Source: Acidimicrobiales bacterium
GTDB taxonomy: Bacteria; Actinomycetota; Acidimicrobiia; Acidimicrobiales; MedAcidi-G1
NCBI GenBank assembly: GCA_030748555.1
Contig: JASMLT010000001.1
Location: 1-34,913 of the forward strand
Direction of reading: 5' to 3'
Length of the DNA stretch: 34,913 bases
This document shows, one piece after another, positions 11,069-19,179 of this stretch. The notes under the pieces were generated by a model. It was not told the DNA's origin. It made no database searches and was given only the letters and a program-made list of their open reading frames with translations. A program made the position numbers and the translations under genes. Numbering within the stretch: the stretch's first letter is position 1; every line of letters begins with the position of its first letter.

Positions 11069-12201
11069 TTTTCAAACTCTCTTAGCTGATCAACAGCATC
11101 GGGAACGGCGGTTAGTGCATATTCTATTTCTTCGTCGGTTGTGGTCTGACCTAAAGAAAATCTGATTGAACCTCCAGCTGTTTTTAAATCTACGCCCATA
11201 GCTTGTAAAACATGTGATGCCTCTTGCGCCCCGCTTGCACATGATGAAGCTGCACTTGCATATATACCCTGATTTTCTAAAAGAAAAAGTAGTGCTTCGT
11301 TTTCTATATTTTTAAAACAAAGATGCGCTATTCCAGGTGTTCTAGGAGTTTCTTTCGGCAAGGTGCGGCTTGTCCCACTAATTTTTTCTATTAATCCATT
11401 TTCCAATTTGTCTCTTAACCCAGTAACTCTTTCGTTTATCTTTGATCGTTCAACCTGCATCAAACGGGCCGCTTCTCCAAGTCCCACGATTGCCGGAACG
11501 TTTTGGGTTCCGCTTCTTCTTTCCCGCTCTTGCCCTCCTCCACGAATTACAGGAGACAAATTCACACCATCTCTTAGGATTAAAGCCCCTGCACCTTTCG
11601 GGCCACCAAATTTATGTCCAGTAAGACTTATTAATTGTGCTTTTTTCGAAGATTCGGCTATATCCAGCCATGAAGTCGCTTGAACCGCGTCTGTGTGAAT
11701 CATAGTTTCTGGTGTTTTTTCTGATACTAACTCTGCAATTGTATTGATGTCATTGATTACTCCGGTTTCATTGTTCGCCATCATGACGGAGACTAAAGAA
11801 ATATCAGCGAATGACTCTAAAAGATTGGCCAAACTTTCGAGATCAACCCTTCCAGTGCTATCTGTAGGTGCGACTATCCCGCCTGATTCTCTAACAGGTT
11901 CCAACACTGCAGGATGTTCGGTTGCGGAACACAGGACTTGACCACCTTTGACACCTAATATGCCATCTATCGCCAAATTATCTGACTCTGTTCCTCCACT
12001 TGTGAAAATCACATTCCCAGGTTCTGCTCCAACTAGTGAAGCTATGTGATCTCGCGCATCATCAATAGCTCTACGTGCTTCTCGCGCTAGCCGATGAGAT
12101 CCCGATGGGTTTCCTGGGTGCTCCGAAAGCCATGGCATCATTGCTTGGATAACTTCTTCTCGCACGGGCGTGCTAGCAGCATGATCTAGATATATATCCA
12201 T
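11065..12201 (-). CDS. Cysteine desulfurase (NifS/IscS family)
   Basis: This PLP enzyme converts cysteine to alanine and a protein-bound persulfide. Visible features are YLDHAASTP at the N-terminus, TEHPAVLEP, HTDAVQ (169-174), the PLP lysine Lys197 in SLTGHKFGGPKG and the active-site Cys321 in SSCASGAQEASHVL. Length is 378 residues. Because it overlaps mnmA by four bases, tRNA thiolation is the most likely client, though a role in Fe-S cluster assembly is also possible. The ATG lies six bases after a TAACCT hexamer, which suggests a leaderless bicistronic mRNA. Confidence 0.95.
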   Translation of the reverse strand: MDIYLDHAASTPVREEVIQAMMPWLSEHPGNPSGSHRLAREARRAIDDARDHIASLVGAEPGNVIFTSGGTESDNLAIDGILGVKGGQVLCSATEHPAVLEPVRESGGIVAPTDSTGRVDLESLANLLESFADISLVSVMMANNETGVINDINTIAELVSEKTPETMIHTDAVQATSWLDIAESSKKAQLISLTGHKFGGPKGAGALILRDGVNLSPVIRGGGQERERRSGTQNVPAIVGLGEAARLMQVERSKINERVTGLRDKLENGLIEKISGTSRTLPKETPRTPGIAHLCFKNIENEALLFLLENQGIYASAASSCASGAQEASHVLQAMGVDLKTAGGSIRFSLGQTTTDEEIEYALTAVPDAVDQLREFEK

Positions 12202-12213
12202 TCTTTTAGGTTA
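12202..12213 (-). promoter_or_regulatory. Leaderless promoter of the cysteine desulfurase-mnmA operon
   Basis: TAACCT (12208-12213) is six bases before the ATG. A weak TTTGCT lies 17 bases further upstream as a possible -35. Confidence 0.5.
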
Positions 12214-12243
12214 AAGGCAACTGCTTTACTAGCAAAAAATCGG

Positions 12244-12257
12244 CATAATTAAGATCG
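12244..12257 (+). promoter_or_regulatory. Probable promoter of the SRPBCC gene
   Basis: CATAAT (12244-12249) is eight bases before ATG 12258. No Shine-Dalgarno is visible. Transcription would begin at or within two bases of the start codon. Confidence 0.4.
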
Positions 12258-12695
12258 ATGTTCATAAGAATTACTGAAGAAATTGAAGCTCCTCCAGAAA
12301 TGGTTTGGAACACTATTTCAGATATTCAGACGCATGTTAATTGGATGGCAGACGCTTCAGAAATAAGAATTACCTCAGAGCAAACTGAAGGCGTGGGGGT
12401 TACTTTCGATTGTGATACAAAAGTCGGTCCGCTAAGAACAACTGACAAAATGCAAATTACTGAATGGACTCCCAATCAAACATTGACTATTAGTCATAAA
12501 GGTCTTGTCGAGGGGAAAGGCAGTTTCGTTCTTGAAAGAAACTCAGATGGGAAAACACTTTTTGTCTGGGAAGAGAGTCTAGATTTCCCTCTTCTTCTGG
12601 GAGGTAGAATTACTGGATTTTTTGCAAAACCCGTACTTAAAAAAATTTGGAAGAAAAATCTTTACAAACTAAAACACCTTGTCGAAACGTCCTAA
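12258..12695 (+). CDS. SRPBCC (polyketide cyclase/START-like) family protein
   Basis: The 145-residue protein has the fold signature of the SRPBCC superfamily: an N-terminal strand leading to IEAPPEMVWNTISDIQTHVNWM, then alternating strands (GVTFDCDTKVGPLRTTDKMQ, LTISHKGLVEGKGSFVL) and a long C-terminal helix. Such proteins bind hydrophobic ligands in a cavity. Many are small stand-alone proteins of unknown ligand. The gene is divergent from the cysteine desulfurase and ends 13 bases from the convergent rhomboid gene. No ligand or pathway can be inferred from the neighbours. Confidence 0.85.
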   Translation: MFIRITEEIEAPPEMVWNTISDIQTHVNWMADASEIRITSEQTEGVGVTFDCDTKVGPLRTTDKMQITEWTPNQTLTISHKGLVEGKGSFVLERNSDGKTLFVWEESLDFPLLLGGRITGFFAKPVLKKIWKKNLYKLKHLVETS

Positions 12696-12708
12696 AGGTC
12701 TTAACCCA

Positions 12709-13611
12709 TTAACCCAATATTGGGTCATACCAATACTCTGAAGCCAAAATGCAAGAAAAACCAAAAGCAACTGCGATTATTAATGGGACTAGAACTCTTA
12801 CATAACCTGATATGCGTTTTTTGTTCATCTCATCAATCAACCAGCCAATAAGCAGACCACCTAGAAGCCCACCCAAATGACCTCCAACTGAGATATTGGG
12901 TCGAGCGAAAGTAAAGATCAAATTTATGATTAATAGACTTCCAATTCCATTTGACCAAGGACTTACTCCTCGACGGAATTGAAAAATAACCATTGCGCCC
13001 ATTAGCCCAAATACCGCTCCTGAGGCTCCAACAGTTAAAGCAAGAGGATCAAGCAACATCACTCCTAAGGCTCCTGACAATAGGGAACCAAAATACAAAA
13101 TTAAGTAACTTGTTGTTCCTAACAGTCTTTCTAACTGACTTCCCAACATCCACAAGAGAAACATGTTGAATGCAAGGTGTATGACGCCTGCATGCAGAAA
13201 GCCTCCGGTAAACATTCTCCACCATTCGCCTTCAGCGATGCCTACATAATCAATCGAGAATGCGGATAGAACTCGGCCATACCCAACTAGACCGAAATCA
13301 ATAGTTATATCTCCCCCTCCTGAACCTAATGACCCCCCTCTGAAAAGAGCTACAAAAAAAGCTAAGAGGTTAACTGCTATAAGCGACCTTGTGGTCAGTG
13401 ATTGTTCTGAAACATTCTCAATTCGGCCACCAAGTCTTACCGATGGACGTTGTTGCCTTCGAGAATGAATATTCTGAGGCTTTATGCACGCTGGGCAGTG
13501 AAAACCAACGGATGCGGTGTGCATACATTCAGCGCAAACTCGACGTTCACAGCGTTGACAAGTAACTCCGGCATATCGATCAGAATGCCAATAACAATTG
13601 TTGTTAGTCAT
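12709..13611 (-). CDS. Rhomboid-family intramembrane serine protease with N-terminal zinc finger
   Basis: Residues 6-43 hold a Cys/His-rich B-box-like zinc finger (Cys6, His9, Cys18, Cys21, Cys26, Cys29, His38 or Cys39, Cys42). The rhomboid domain follows from about 75: GEWWRMFTGGFLHAGVIHLA, the oxyanion Asn149 in HLAFNM, nucleophile Ser197 in GASGAVFGLMG and catalytic His245 in VGGHLGG. About six or seven membrane segments are visible. It cleaves substrates within the membrane; the substrate is unknown. It follows the NifU-domain gene by six bases with AGGA overlapping that gene's stop region, so the two form an operon. Confidence 0.93.
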   Translation of the reverse strand: MTNNNCYWHSDRYAGVTCQRCERRVCAECMHTASVGFHCPACIKPQNIHSRRQQRPSVRLGGRIENVSEQSLTTRSLIAVNLLAFFVALFRGGSLGSGGGDITIDFGLVGYGRVLSAFSIDYVGIAEGEWWRMFTGGFLHAGVIHLAFNMFLLWMLGSQLERLLGTTSYLILYFGSLLSGALGVMLLDPLALTVGASGAVFGLMGAMVIFQFRRGVSPWSNGIGSLLIINLIFTFARPNISVGGHLGGLLGGLLIGWLIDEMNKKRISGYVRVLVPLIIAVAFGFSCILASEYWYDPILG

Positions 13612-13617
13612 TTTTTC

Positions 13618-13917
13618 CTAAAGAGTTACTGCAGTTCCTTCATCTGAAATAGCTTCACCTAGATTGTGAACAGATGTTATTTCTGGAACTCTTTCTTTTA
13701 GAATTCTCTCTATTCCAGCTTTCATTGTTTGATCTGATGCATCACAACTCACGCATGCACCGATTAGTTCAACAGTAACTTCTCCAGTTTTTTGGTTCAC
13801 CTCATGCAGTACGACATCACCTTCGTCTGCTTGAAGCGCAGGTCTGATGACTTCTATTACCTCTTGAACGAGTGTTTCCAGGTCTCTATCCGATTCTTCT
13901 ACTGAAACATTTGTCAT
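13618..13917 (-). CDS. NifU-like Fe-S scaffold/carrier protein (Nfu type)
   Basis: The 99-residue protein is the NifU C-terminal domain, which binds and delivers Fe-S clusters. The metal-binding pair is Cys55 and Cys58 in GACVSCDASDQT, followed by the conserved helix MKAGIERILKERVPEI. It contains no other domain. It precedes the rhomboid gene in a two-gene operon. No clear -10 hexamer or Shine-Dalgarno is seen before the ATG at 13917, so its promoter is not resolved. Confidence 0.92.
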   Translation of the reverse strand: MTNVSVEESDRDLETLVQEVIEVIRPALQADEGDVVLHEVNQKTGEVTVELIGACVSCDASDQTMKAGIERILKERVPEITSVHNLGEAISDEGTAVTL

Positions 13918-13973
13918 ATGTATAGTTTCGCACGAGTATTGGCTAACTACACCTACTTATACAAGATTGACAA

Positions 13974-13985
13974 TATTCTTAAATG
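13974..13985 (+). promoter_or_regulatory. Leaderless promoter of the 60-aa membrane protein
   Basis: TATTCT (13974-13979) is six bases before ATG 13986. The adjacent ATG at 13983 is only three bases from the hexamer and is therefore less likely to be used. Confidence 0.45.
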
Positions 13986-14168
13986 ATGAAATTCGAACAT
14001 CTACTTTTCGGCCATCAAGGCGGATGGGATGAAATTCTCCTCGTTGTAGCTCCGTTAGGGCTGATGGCATGGCTGCTGTGGGCTGCTAACCGTAAAGCAG
14101 AAAAAATGGATCCACAGAAAAAATCAGATTTTGGAGCCGAAAACGATTCTAAATACTCTGATGATTAA
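13986..14168 (+). CDS. Small single-span membrane protein
   Basis: The 60-residue protein has a short N-terminus ([16 protein letters not shown]), one membrane helix ([20 protein letters not shown], about 17-36) and a charged, Lys/Asp-rich tail. No family was recognised. Support for its reality comes from the promoter-like hexamer at the standard spacing and a clean helix-plus-tail design. The 3' end overlaps the convergent murA by 20 bases. The tail is probably cytoplasmic under the positive-inside rule. Confidence 0.65.
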   Translation: MKFEHLLFGHQGGWDEILLVVAPLGLMAWLLWAANRKAEKMDPQKKSDFGAENDSKYSDD

Positions 14169-15468
14169 CTAATTCTATTTTTGCCCCTAAAGAACTTAAA
14201 TTACCTACTAAATTCTGATAACCACGTTCGATGTGACTTGCAGCTCCAACTAAAGTCTCTCCTTCAGCTGCTAATCCCGCCAAAACCAGAGCCGCTCCTG
14301 CTCTTATATCTGGAGCTCTAACTGGCGCTCCTGAAAGTCTCTCGACCCCACGAACAACAGCATGGTGGCCTTCTGCTCTGATATCTGCGCCCATTCTGAT
14401 CAATTCGTCGACATAACGAAACCTTCCGGCAAAAATGTTTTCTGTCACAATCCCTACACCGTCTGAAATCGATAAAAGCGCAACAATGAAAGGCTTATAG
14501 TCAGTGGCCACTCCGGGGTAAGGCAATGTAGCTAGATCTACTGATCTAAGCCTCTTGGAAACACACACACTAATTCCTCCGTCAACTTGACCAATCTCTA
14601 TTCCCATCTCATGCAATTTTTCAGCGAGCATCTCCATATGTTCTAATCGTGCTTCTTCTATAACTATCTGGCCTCCTGCCATCCCTAAGGCAGCAATATA
14701 GGTTGCAGCCTCAATCCGGTCTGGTATCACGGTATGTTCAACGGGTGACAAATGACCCACTCCCTCAATTTGAATAGTTGAGGTTCCCTCTCCTGTTATT
14801 TGAGCTCCCATGGAATTAAGGAAATAAACTAGATCTACTATTTCAGGTTCACGTGCGGCATTTTCTATAACTGTTATCCCTTCAGCTAATACTGCTGCCA
14901 TGAGTAGATTCTCAGTGGCTCCAACACTTGGAAAATTAAGTAATACTTTGCCTCCGACTAGTTTTTTCACCTCGCCTTCTATGTATCCGTGACTGTTGGT
15001 AAAGGAGACTCCTAACTCTTCTAAACCTTTTAGATGCATATCTATAGGTCTGTGTCCAAAGTCATCCCCACCTGGTACAGATACTTTTGCTTTACCGAAT
15101 CTTGCCAATAGAGGCCCTAGAACCACTATTGAAGCTCTCATTCTTTCTACTAATTCGTATGGTGCGATCGGAGTCATTTCTTCAGGGATTTCTATTTGCA
15201 TCACATCTTTTTGGTGTGAAATTGAAGCACCCATTGTTTCCAACAAATTGGCCATCCATTTAACATCTGCTATGTGTGGGACATTATTAAGTACATATTG
15301 TCCAGGTGCTAGCAATGAAGCTGCCATTATTTTCAATACTGAATTTTTCGCTCCTGAGACTCTGACTGTTCCGGATAAACCTGTCGACTGTTGGACGCGA
15401 ACAACTGAACCTTCTTCGTTATGTGAAGAAGTTGTTCCAAATTCAGAGGAAAAAGAATTACTTGCCAC
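14149..15468 (-). CDS. murA: UDP-N-acetylglucosamine 1-carboxyvinyltransferase
   Basis: MurA transfers enolpyruvate from PEP to UDP-GlcNAc, the first committed step of peptidoglycan synthesis. The 439-residue protein shows [53 protein letters not shown] and [10 protein letters not shown]. The residue that is Cys115 in Escherichia coli (PGGC) is Asp135 here ([11 protein letters not shown]). The same Cys-to-Asp change in Mycobacterium tuberculosis and Chlamydia MurA gives fosfomycin insensitivity. An N-terminal extension of about 20 polar residues precedes the first strand. The start is GTG, six bases after a CATACT hexamer. Confidence 0.96.
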   Translation of the reverse strand: MASNSFSSEFGTTSSHNEEGSVVRVQQSTGLSGTVRVSGAKNSVLKIMAASLLAPGQYVLNNVPHIADVKWMANLLETMGASISHQKDVMQIEIPEEMTPIAPYELVERMRASIVVLGPLLARFGKAKVSVPGGDDFGHRPIDMHLKGLEELGVSFTNSHGYIEGEVKKLVGGKVLLNFPSVGATENLLMAAVLAEGITVIENAAREPEIVDLVYFLNSMGAQITGEGTSTIQIEGVGHLSPVEHTVIPDRIEAATYIAALGMAGGQIVIEEARLEHMEMLAEKLHEMGIEIGQVDGGISVCVSKRLRSVDLATLPYPGVATDYKPFIVALLSISDGVGIVTENIFAGRFRYVDELIRMGADIRAEGHHAVVRGVERLSGAPVRAPDIRAGAALVLAGLAAEGETLVGAASHIERGYQNLVGNLSSLGAKIELVNHQSI

Positions 15469-15480
15469 GATTTAAGTATG
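15469..15480 (-). promoter_or_regulatory. Leaderless promoter of murA
   Basis: CATACT (15475-15480) is six bases before the murA GTG. A perfect ten-base palindrome, CTGTCGACAG (15486-15495), lies just upstream and could be an operator or chance. Confidence 0.45.
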
Positions 15481-15562
15481 CTTCGCTGTCGACAGAGTTT
15501 GCGTTCACATGCAATTATTCAAGCAAAAACATTTAATTTGATAAGAGGAAACTAGGGAAATC

Positions 15563-17110
15563 TTGTTTAAACGAGACAAATACCTGAAAATAACTAAAAC
15601 ACTTGATGATAAGGCTTTGGCTGCGTTACGTGAGCCACGTGATGACTTAGTAGCTGAGAAACTTGTTGGTGAAGACAGGTACGAATTACTTCATGGTCCT
15701 TTTTCTAAATATGAAAGACATATCAGTGTCAGAAATGAATCGGAAGGTGTGAATCGAGTTGTAGAAAGTTTTTCCTGGCGGCTTTCAATTCCATTTTGGG
15801 GAATATTCTTTTCGTTTTTAATTGGCAAAGCCCTACCTAAGAGATCAAAACCCTGGTGGTCTCCTCCTGACCGTTTAGATGAACGCTCTGCGAGGATTCT
15901 AGGAATACTTGCTTGCATCCAGGTGATCGACGGATATTTGGGTTCTGTGATATCTCAAACAATTACTTTTGCCGCCGATGAATTTAACCACAGCTCATCG
16001 GCACAAGGGATTACACTCGCTGTAATTCGTGTCGGAGTTTTAATCTCTCTTGGAGTTCTTGTAATTGCTGACAAAAAGGGTCGCAGAAACGTTCTCCTGC
16101 AAACACTAATTCTTGCAGTCTTAGCTACAGCTCTAGGATCACTCTCTCCTAACTTCTGGTTTTTGGGTAGCACTCAGTTGATTGCCCGTGGTTTGACTAC
16201 AGGAATGGGAATTTTGATTGGTGTTATTGCAGCTGAAGAATTGCCGAAAGGTTCCAGAGCTTATGGAGTGAGTATGTTGTCGTTGTCTGCTGCTTTGGGG
16301 GCAGGAATTTCTGTATGGGTATTGCCAATCGCTGACCTAAGCCAAAAAGGTTGGAGGGTTGTGTATCTGGTGCCACTCCTGTTTCTGCCAGCTCTACTGA
16401 GAATCAGCAAAAATTTACCGGAGTCTCTTCGCTATAAGGCCAATTCAATAGTTGTTCAAGCTGAACCTTCTAATGTGCAAAGCAGAAGAGAAAAAGAACC
16501 TTTTATAAATAGGCGCCTCTTGCTTTTGGCTGGTGTTGGTTTTTTGCTTTTAATCTTTGCTGCTCCCGCCTCACAGTTCCAAAATGATTTCCTTCGAGAA
16601 CACAGGGGGTATTCTGCTTCTGGAATAACCGCCTACTGGCTCCTAACTTCGACTCCTGCGGGAATAGCAATTTTTTTAGCTGGACGTTTCGCTGATACCC
16701 ACGGTAGAAAAAAAATTGCAACATCAGGGCTTTTAGGCGGAACATTATTCATTGTTCTCAGTTATTATTCTTCGGGATTATTGATGTGGGCTAGCCATTT
16801 ATTCGGAGCTGTACTTGGGTCACTTACAGTTGCATTAGGCGTGTATGGCCCTGAACTGTTTTCAACAAAGCAGAGAGCCAGATCAAATGGTGTCATTGTC
16901 GCATTTGGCGTAATGGGAAGTGCTTCTGGACTTTTGTTAGTGGGTTATATGACTGATTTATTTGACAACTATGGTCATGCTTTCGCACTTATTTCTGCTG
17001 GTCCCCTTTTAGCAGCATTGCTAGTAATAAGTAAATTTCCTGAAACTGCGCGAGTCGAACTTGAAGACCTGAATCCTGGAGATGTAAGCCCGATAATTTC
17101 AGAGAACTAG
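15563..17110 (+). CDS. MFS transporter with an N-terminal cytoplasmic extension
   Basis: The 515-residue protein is a major facilitator superfamily secondary transporter. Motif A appears as ADKKGRRNV after the second core helix and again as GRFADTHGRKKI in the second half, which matches the sugar/organic-acid type arrangement. About twelve core helices start near residue 110. Ahead of them lie about 70 polar residues and one extra hydrophobic segment (LSIPFWGIFFSFLIG), which is unusual. The start TTG at 15563 follows AGGGA by four bases, so the start is less certain than most; another start slightly downstream is possible. Substrate unknown. It is divergent from murA and ends 13 bases before the convergent hydrolase. 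Confidence 0.85.
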   Translation: MFKRDKYLKITKTLDDKALAALREPRDDLVAEKLVGEDRYELLHGPFSKYERHISVRNESEGVNRVVESFSWRLSIPFWGIFFSFLIGKALPKRSKPWWSPPDRLDERSARILGILACIQVIDGYLGSVISQTITFAADEFNHSSSAQGITLAVIRVGVLISLGVLVIADKKGRRNVLLQTLILAVLATALGSLSPNFWFLGSTQLIARGLTTGMGILIGVIAAEELPKGSRAYGVSMLSLSAALGAGISVWVLPIADLSQKGWRVVYLVPLLFLPALLRISKNLPESLRYKANSIVVQAEPSNVQSRREKEPFINRRLLLLAGVGFLLLIFAAPASQFQNDFLREHRGYSASGITAYWLLTSTPAGIAIFLAGRFADTHGRKKIATSGLLGGTLFIVLSYYSSGLLMWASHLFGAVLGSLTVALGVYGPELFSTKQRARSNGVIVAFGVMGSASGLLLVGYMTDLFDNYGHAFALISAGPLLAALLVISKFPETARVELEDLNPGDVSPIISEN

Positions 17111-17123
17111 TGAACGCCTATAC

Positions 17124-17687
17124 CTATAAAGAAGCCACCCACGCTTTTATTTCGTCACTAATGGCTTCATCTAATTTTGCTAAATCGTGACGAGCCCCTT
17201 CGAACCATTTAGTTGTTACTGGGCCTCTAATCTTTTTCAAATATTTATTAAACTCTGCTTTTGACCCGAATGGATCCTTATCACCGGAGATAAATAAACA
17301 TGGAATATCTATTTTGTCGAAGTGCTCTATTCGAAGATTTTCTGGCTTTTTCGGTGGATGCAGTGGATAGCTGATCATAATCAATCCACTGGCTGGAAGT
17401 CCTTCTGCGACAGCCATTGAACACATACGGCCACCCATACTTCTTCCTCCAAGTAGAAGATCAGCTGGTCTTATGCCATATTTTTTACTCATTGATTCAG
17501 ATGCCTTGACGATTGAATTAATTAACTTGGGAGCTCGATCAGGAAAGGGTCGGCCAGCTTTTCTGTATGGAAAGTTGATTCTCTTAACAGGCAGTGGTGC
17601 CATCTCTTTTTCAATAGTTAACAGACTTGAATGGGTTCGATCACTTCCGGCTCCATGGGTCAACAAAAGTCCTGCTGGAGAAGCCAT
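17124..17687 (-). CDS. Alpha/beta hydrolase (KANL3/Tex30-type, dienelactone-hydrolase-like)
   Basis: The 187-residue protein is a compact alpha/beta hydrolase. It shows LLLTHGAGSDRTH (oxyanion region), the nucleophile elbow GGRSMGGRMC with Ser about 82, the acid in ISGDKDPFG and the catalytic His in GARHDL. This architecture fits a small family often annotated as KANL3/Tex30 or dienelactone hydrolase-like. The natural substrate is unknown. The ATG lies six bases after a TACGAT hexamer, and the gene is divergent from the fatty acid desaturase, sharing a 69-base promoter region with it. Confidence 0.85.
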   Translation of the reverse strand: MASPAGLLLTHGAGSDRTHSSLLTIEKEMAPLPVKRINFPYRKAGRPFPDRAPKLINSIVKASESMSKKYGIRPADLLLGGRSMGGRMCSMAVAEGLPASGLIMISYPLHPPKKPENLRIEHFDKIDIPCLFISGDKDPFGSKAEFNKYLKKIRGPVTTKWFEGARHDLAKLDEAISDEIKAWVASL

Positions 17688-17699
17688 TTATTGATCGTA
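17688..17699 (-). promoter_or_regulatory. Leaderless promoter of the hydrolase gene
   Basis: TACGAT (17694-17699) is six bases before ATG 17687, with no Shine-Dalgarno. Confidence 0.45.
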
Positions 17700-17710
17700 C
17701 GTTGATGTTT

Positions 17711-17720
17711 CAACTAGTTG
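17711..17720. promoter_or_regulatory. Ten-base palindrome between two divergent promoters
   Basis: CAACTAGTTG is a perfect inverted repeat near the middle of the hydrolase/desaturase intergenic region. Its position could suit an operator that acts on both genes, but a ten-base palindrome can also occur by chance. Confidence 0.25.
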
Positions 17721-17745
17721 GTGGAATGTACTAACCATTAATAGG

Positions 17746-17756
17746 TAGCATTTCTT
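17746..17756 (+). promoter_or_regulatory. Leaderless promoter of the desaturase gene
   Basis: TAGCAT (17746-17751) is five bases before ATG 17757, with no Shine-Dalgarno. Confidence 0.4.
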
Positions 17757-18737
17757 ATGAGAGAAAATCCGTCACATGCTGAAATGCTCGCTTCTATGAC
17801 GGGTGGGATGGTGACACCTGCCAGAGAATTCACCGGAAGTTATCGCCTGCACTCTAATGGAAAACCAAAAGATGCCTTCCGAGATGTTTTAAGAAAAATT
17901 CCAAACTTTAAAAACTCCTTCTCAGTAATACTGTCCTTGTCGCTCCCACTCTTAATCGTTTGGGCGGCAACGCTTTACAACCATCCCTTAGTTTGGATTT
18001 TTTCGATTCTAGGAATGGGTATAGCGCAGAATCGACTTTTTATAATTCACCATGAAGCAGCTCATCGTTTGCTTTTTTCTAATCGGAAAATTAATGACTT
18101 GGTCGGCATTCGTTTTATCGGTTGGCTCGCTTTTGGTTCAGGAAGCCATGGTTACCGAATAGGTCATATCAGACATCACAGAGATGAATTCGGTCCAGAA
18201 GAACCAGATTTTATTCTTTATAGCTTTTATCCGATTTCTAAAAGTTCTATGAGTAGAAAACTATTGAGAGATTTGAGCGGTATCTCAGCTTTTCGAATCT
18301 TACGCCCCAGATTTAAAAGGCTTAATGAATTCAGGCATTTACGTTTAACTATTTCTTTTCTTTCTGGTCAACTAACGATCGCTGCCTTGTTTTGGTTCTT
18401 TAGCAATATGACTATGTACCTTTGCCTTTGGATACTCCCATGGGCGTGTGTGTATCAACTTCTGAATAGAGTTCGAGCAATCAGTGAACATGGCGGAATG
18501 ACTCAATCACCAGATAGGCGTAAGACGACACATTACGTTCGCCAAAACCGTTTGGCCAACTTTTTCCTTGTTCCTTTTAACGTTGGTTACCATTTAGCTC
18601 ATCATGTTGACATGTTAGTTCCCTATAGAAACCTGCCCCTTCTAAATGAAGCACTTATAGAGGACGGGTACATATCATCTGACCGTGTCTGGCCTACCTA
18701 CCGTTCCCTCTGGAAAGCCTTAGTTACGAAAAACTAG
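17757..18737 (+). CDS. Membrane fatty acid desaturase-family di-iron enzyme
   Basis: The 326-residue protein has the three histidine boxes of membrane desaturases and hydroxylases: HHEAAH (98-103), HIRHH (137-141) and HLAHH (279-283), plus an extra His at 245. Hydrophobic hairpins flank the boxes (about 56-72, 79-97, 197-235). The family introduces double bonds or hydroxyl groups into acyl lipids using two irons and O2, with an external electron donor. No ferredoxin or reductase domain is fused. The exact substrate (acyl-lipid, acyl-CoA or carotenoid-like) cannot be told. It ends three bases before the convergent thioesterase. Confidence 0.88.
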   Translation: MRENPSHAEMLASMTGGMVTPAREFTGSYRLHSNGKPKDAFRDVLRKIPNFKNSFSVILSLSLPLLIVWAATLYNHPLVWIFSILGMGIAQNRLFIIHHEAAHRLLFSNRKINDLVGIRFIGWLAFGSGSHGYRIGHIRHHRDEFGPEEPDFILYSFYPISKSSMSRKLLRDLSGISAFRILRPRFKRLNEFRHLRLTISFLSGQLTIAALFWFFSNMTMYLCLWILPWACVYQLLNRVRAISEHGGMTQSPDRRKTTHYVRQNRLANFFLVPFNVGYHLAHHVDMLVPYRNLPLLNEALIEDGYISSDRVWPTYRSLWKALVTKN

Positions 18738-18740
18738 TTA

Positions 18741-19166
18741 TCAACTATCTATGACTGCGAAAGTACCAGTGGACACTGCCACCAATTTGCTTTCAGATCC
18801 GCTATACACACGCGCTTCAACAGTAATGACTCTCTTACCTGCCTTCAGCACTGAAATCTGAGCGGTTATTTCACCACTAGTTACAGGTCGCAAAAATCGT
18901 GTTGAAATTTCAACCGACGCGCAATACTGGTTTTCCTTAAGAATAGAAACCACTGCTTTACCCATAGCAGTGTCAATCATTGTAAAAATCACACCGCCTG
19001 CGACCACCCCATTTGGATTGTAATGGCATTCCTTTACGTCTAAAACAGCCGTAACTTCGCCGTGGGATACGACTTCGAGATCAAAACCTAAGTATGCGGC
19101 TAACGGAAACTCTCCATATTCAGAGTCAGTCACTCCACTTCCATTCTCGCAGTCGGTACCATCCAT
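18741..19166 (-). CDS. PaaI-type hotdog-fold thioesterase
   Basis: The 141-residue protein has the hotdog thioesterase pattern: CHYNPNGVVAGGVIFTMIDT (the helix entry with HxNPxGxxHGG-like motif, here with Ala in place of the second His), MGKAVVS, VEISTRFLRPVTSG and the last strands. These enzymes hydrolyse acyl- or aryl-CoA thioesters. It lies downstream of the tandem-repeat protein gene by 13 bases, with a purine-rich AAGAGAG ribosome binding site, so the two form an operon. The substrate cannot be read from the sequence. Confidence 0.88.
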   Translation of the reverse strand: MDGTDCENGSGVTDSEYGEFPLAAYLGFDLEVVSHGEVTAVLDVKECHYNPNGVVAGGVIFTMIDTAMGKAVVSILKENQYCASVEISTRFLRPVTSGEITAQISVLKAGKRVITVEARVYSGSESKLVAVSTGTFAVIDS

Positions 19167-19179
19167 ATTTTCTCTCTTT

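Noticed and set aside
14996..15475. A 159-codon open frame opposite murA
   Set aside because: It mirrors conserved murA codons and its composition is that of an antisense frame; no family resemblance is visible.
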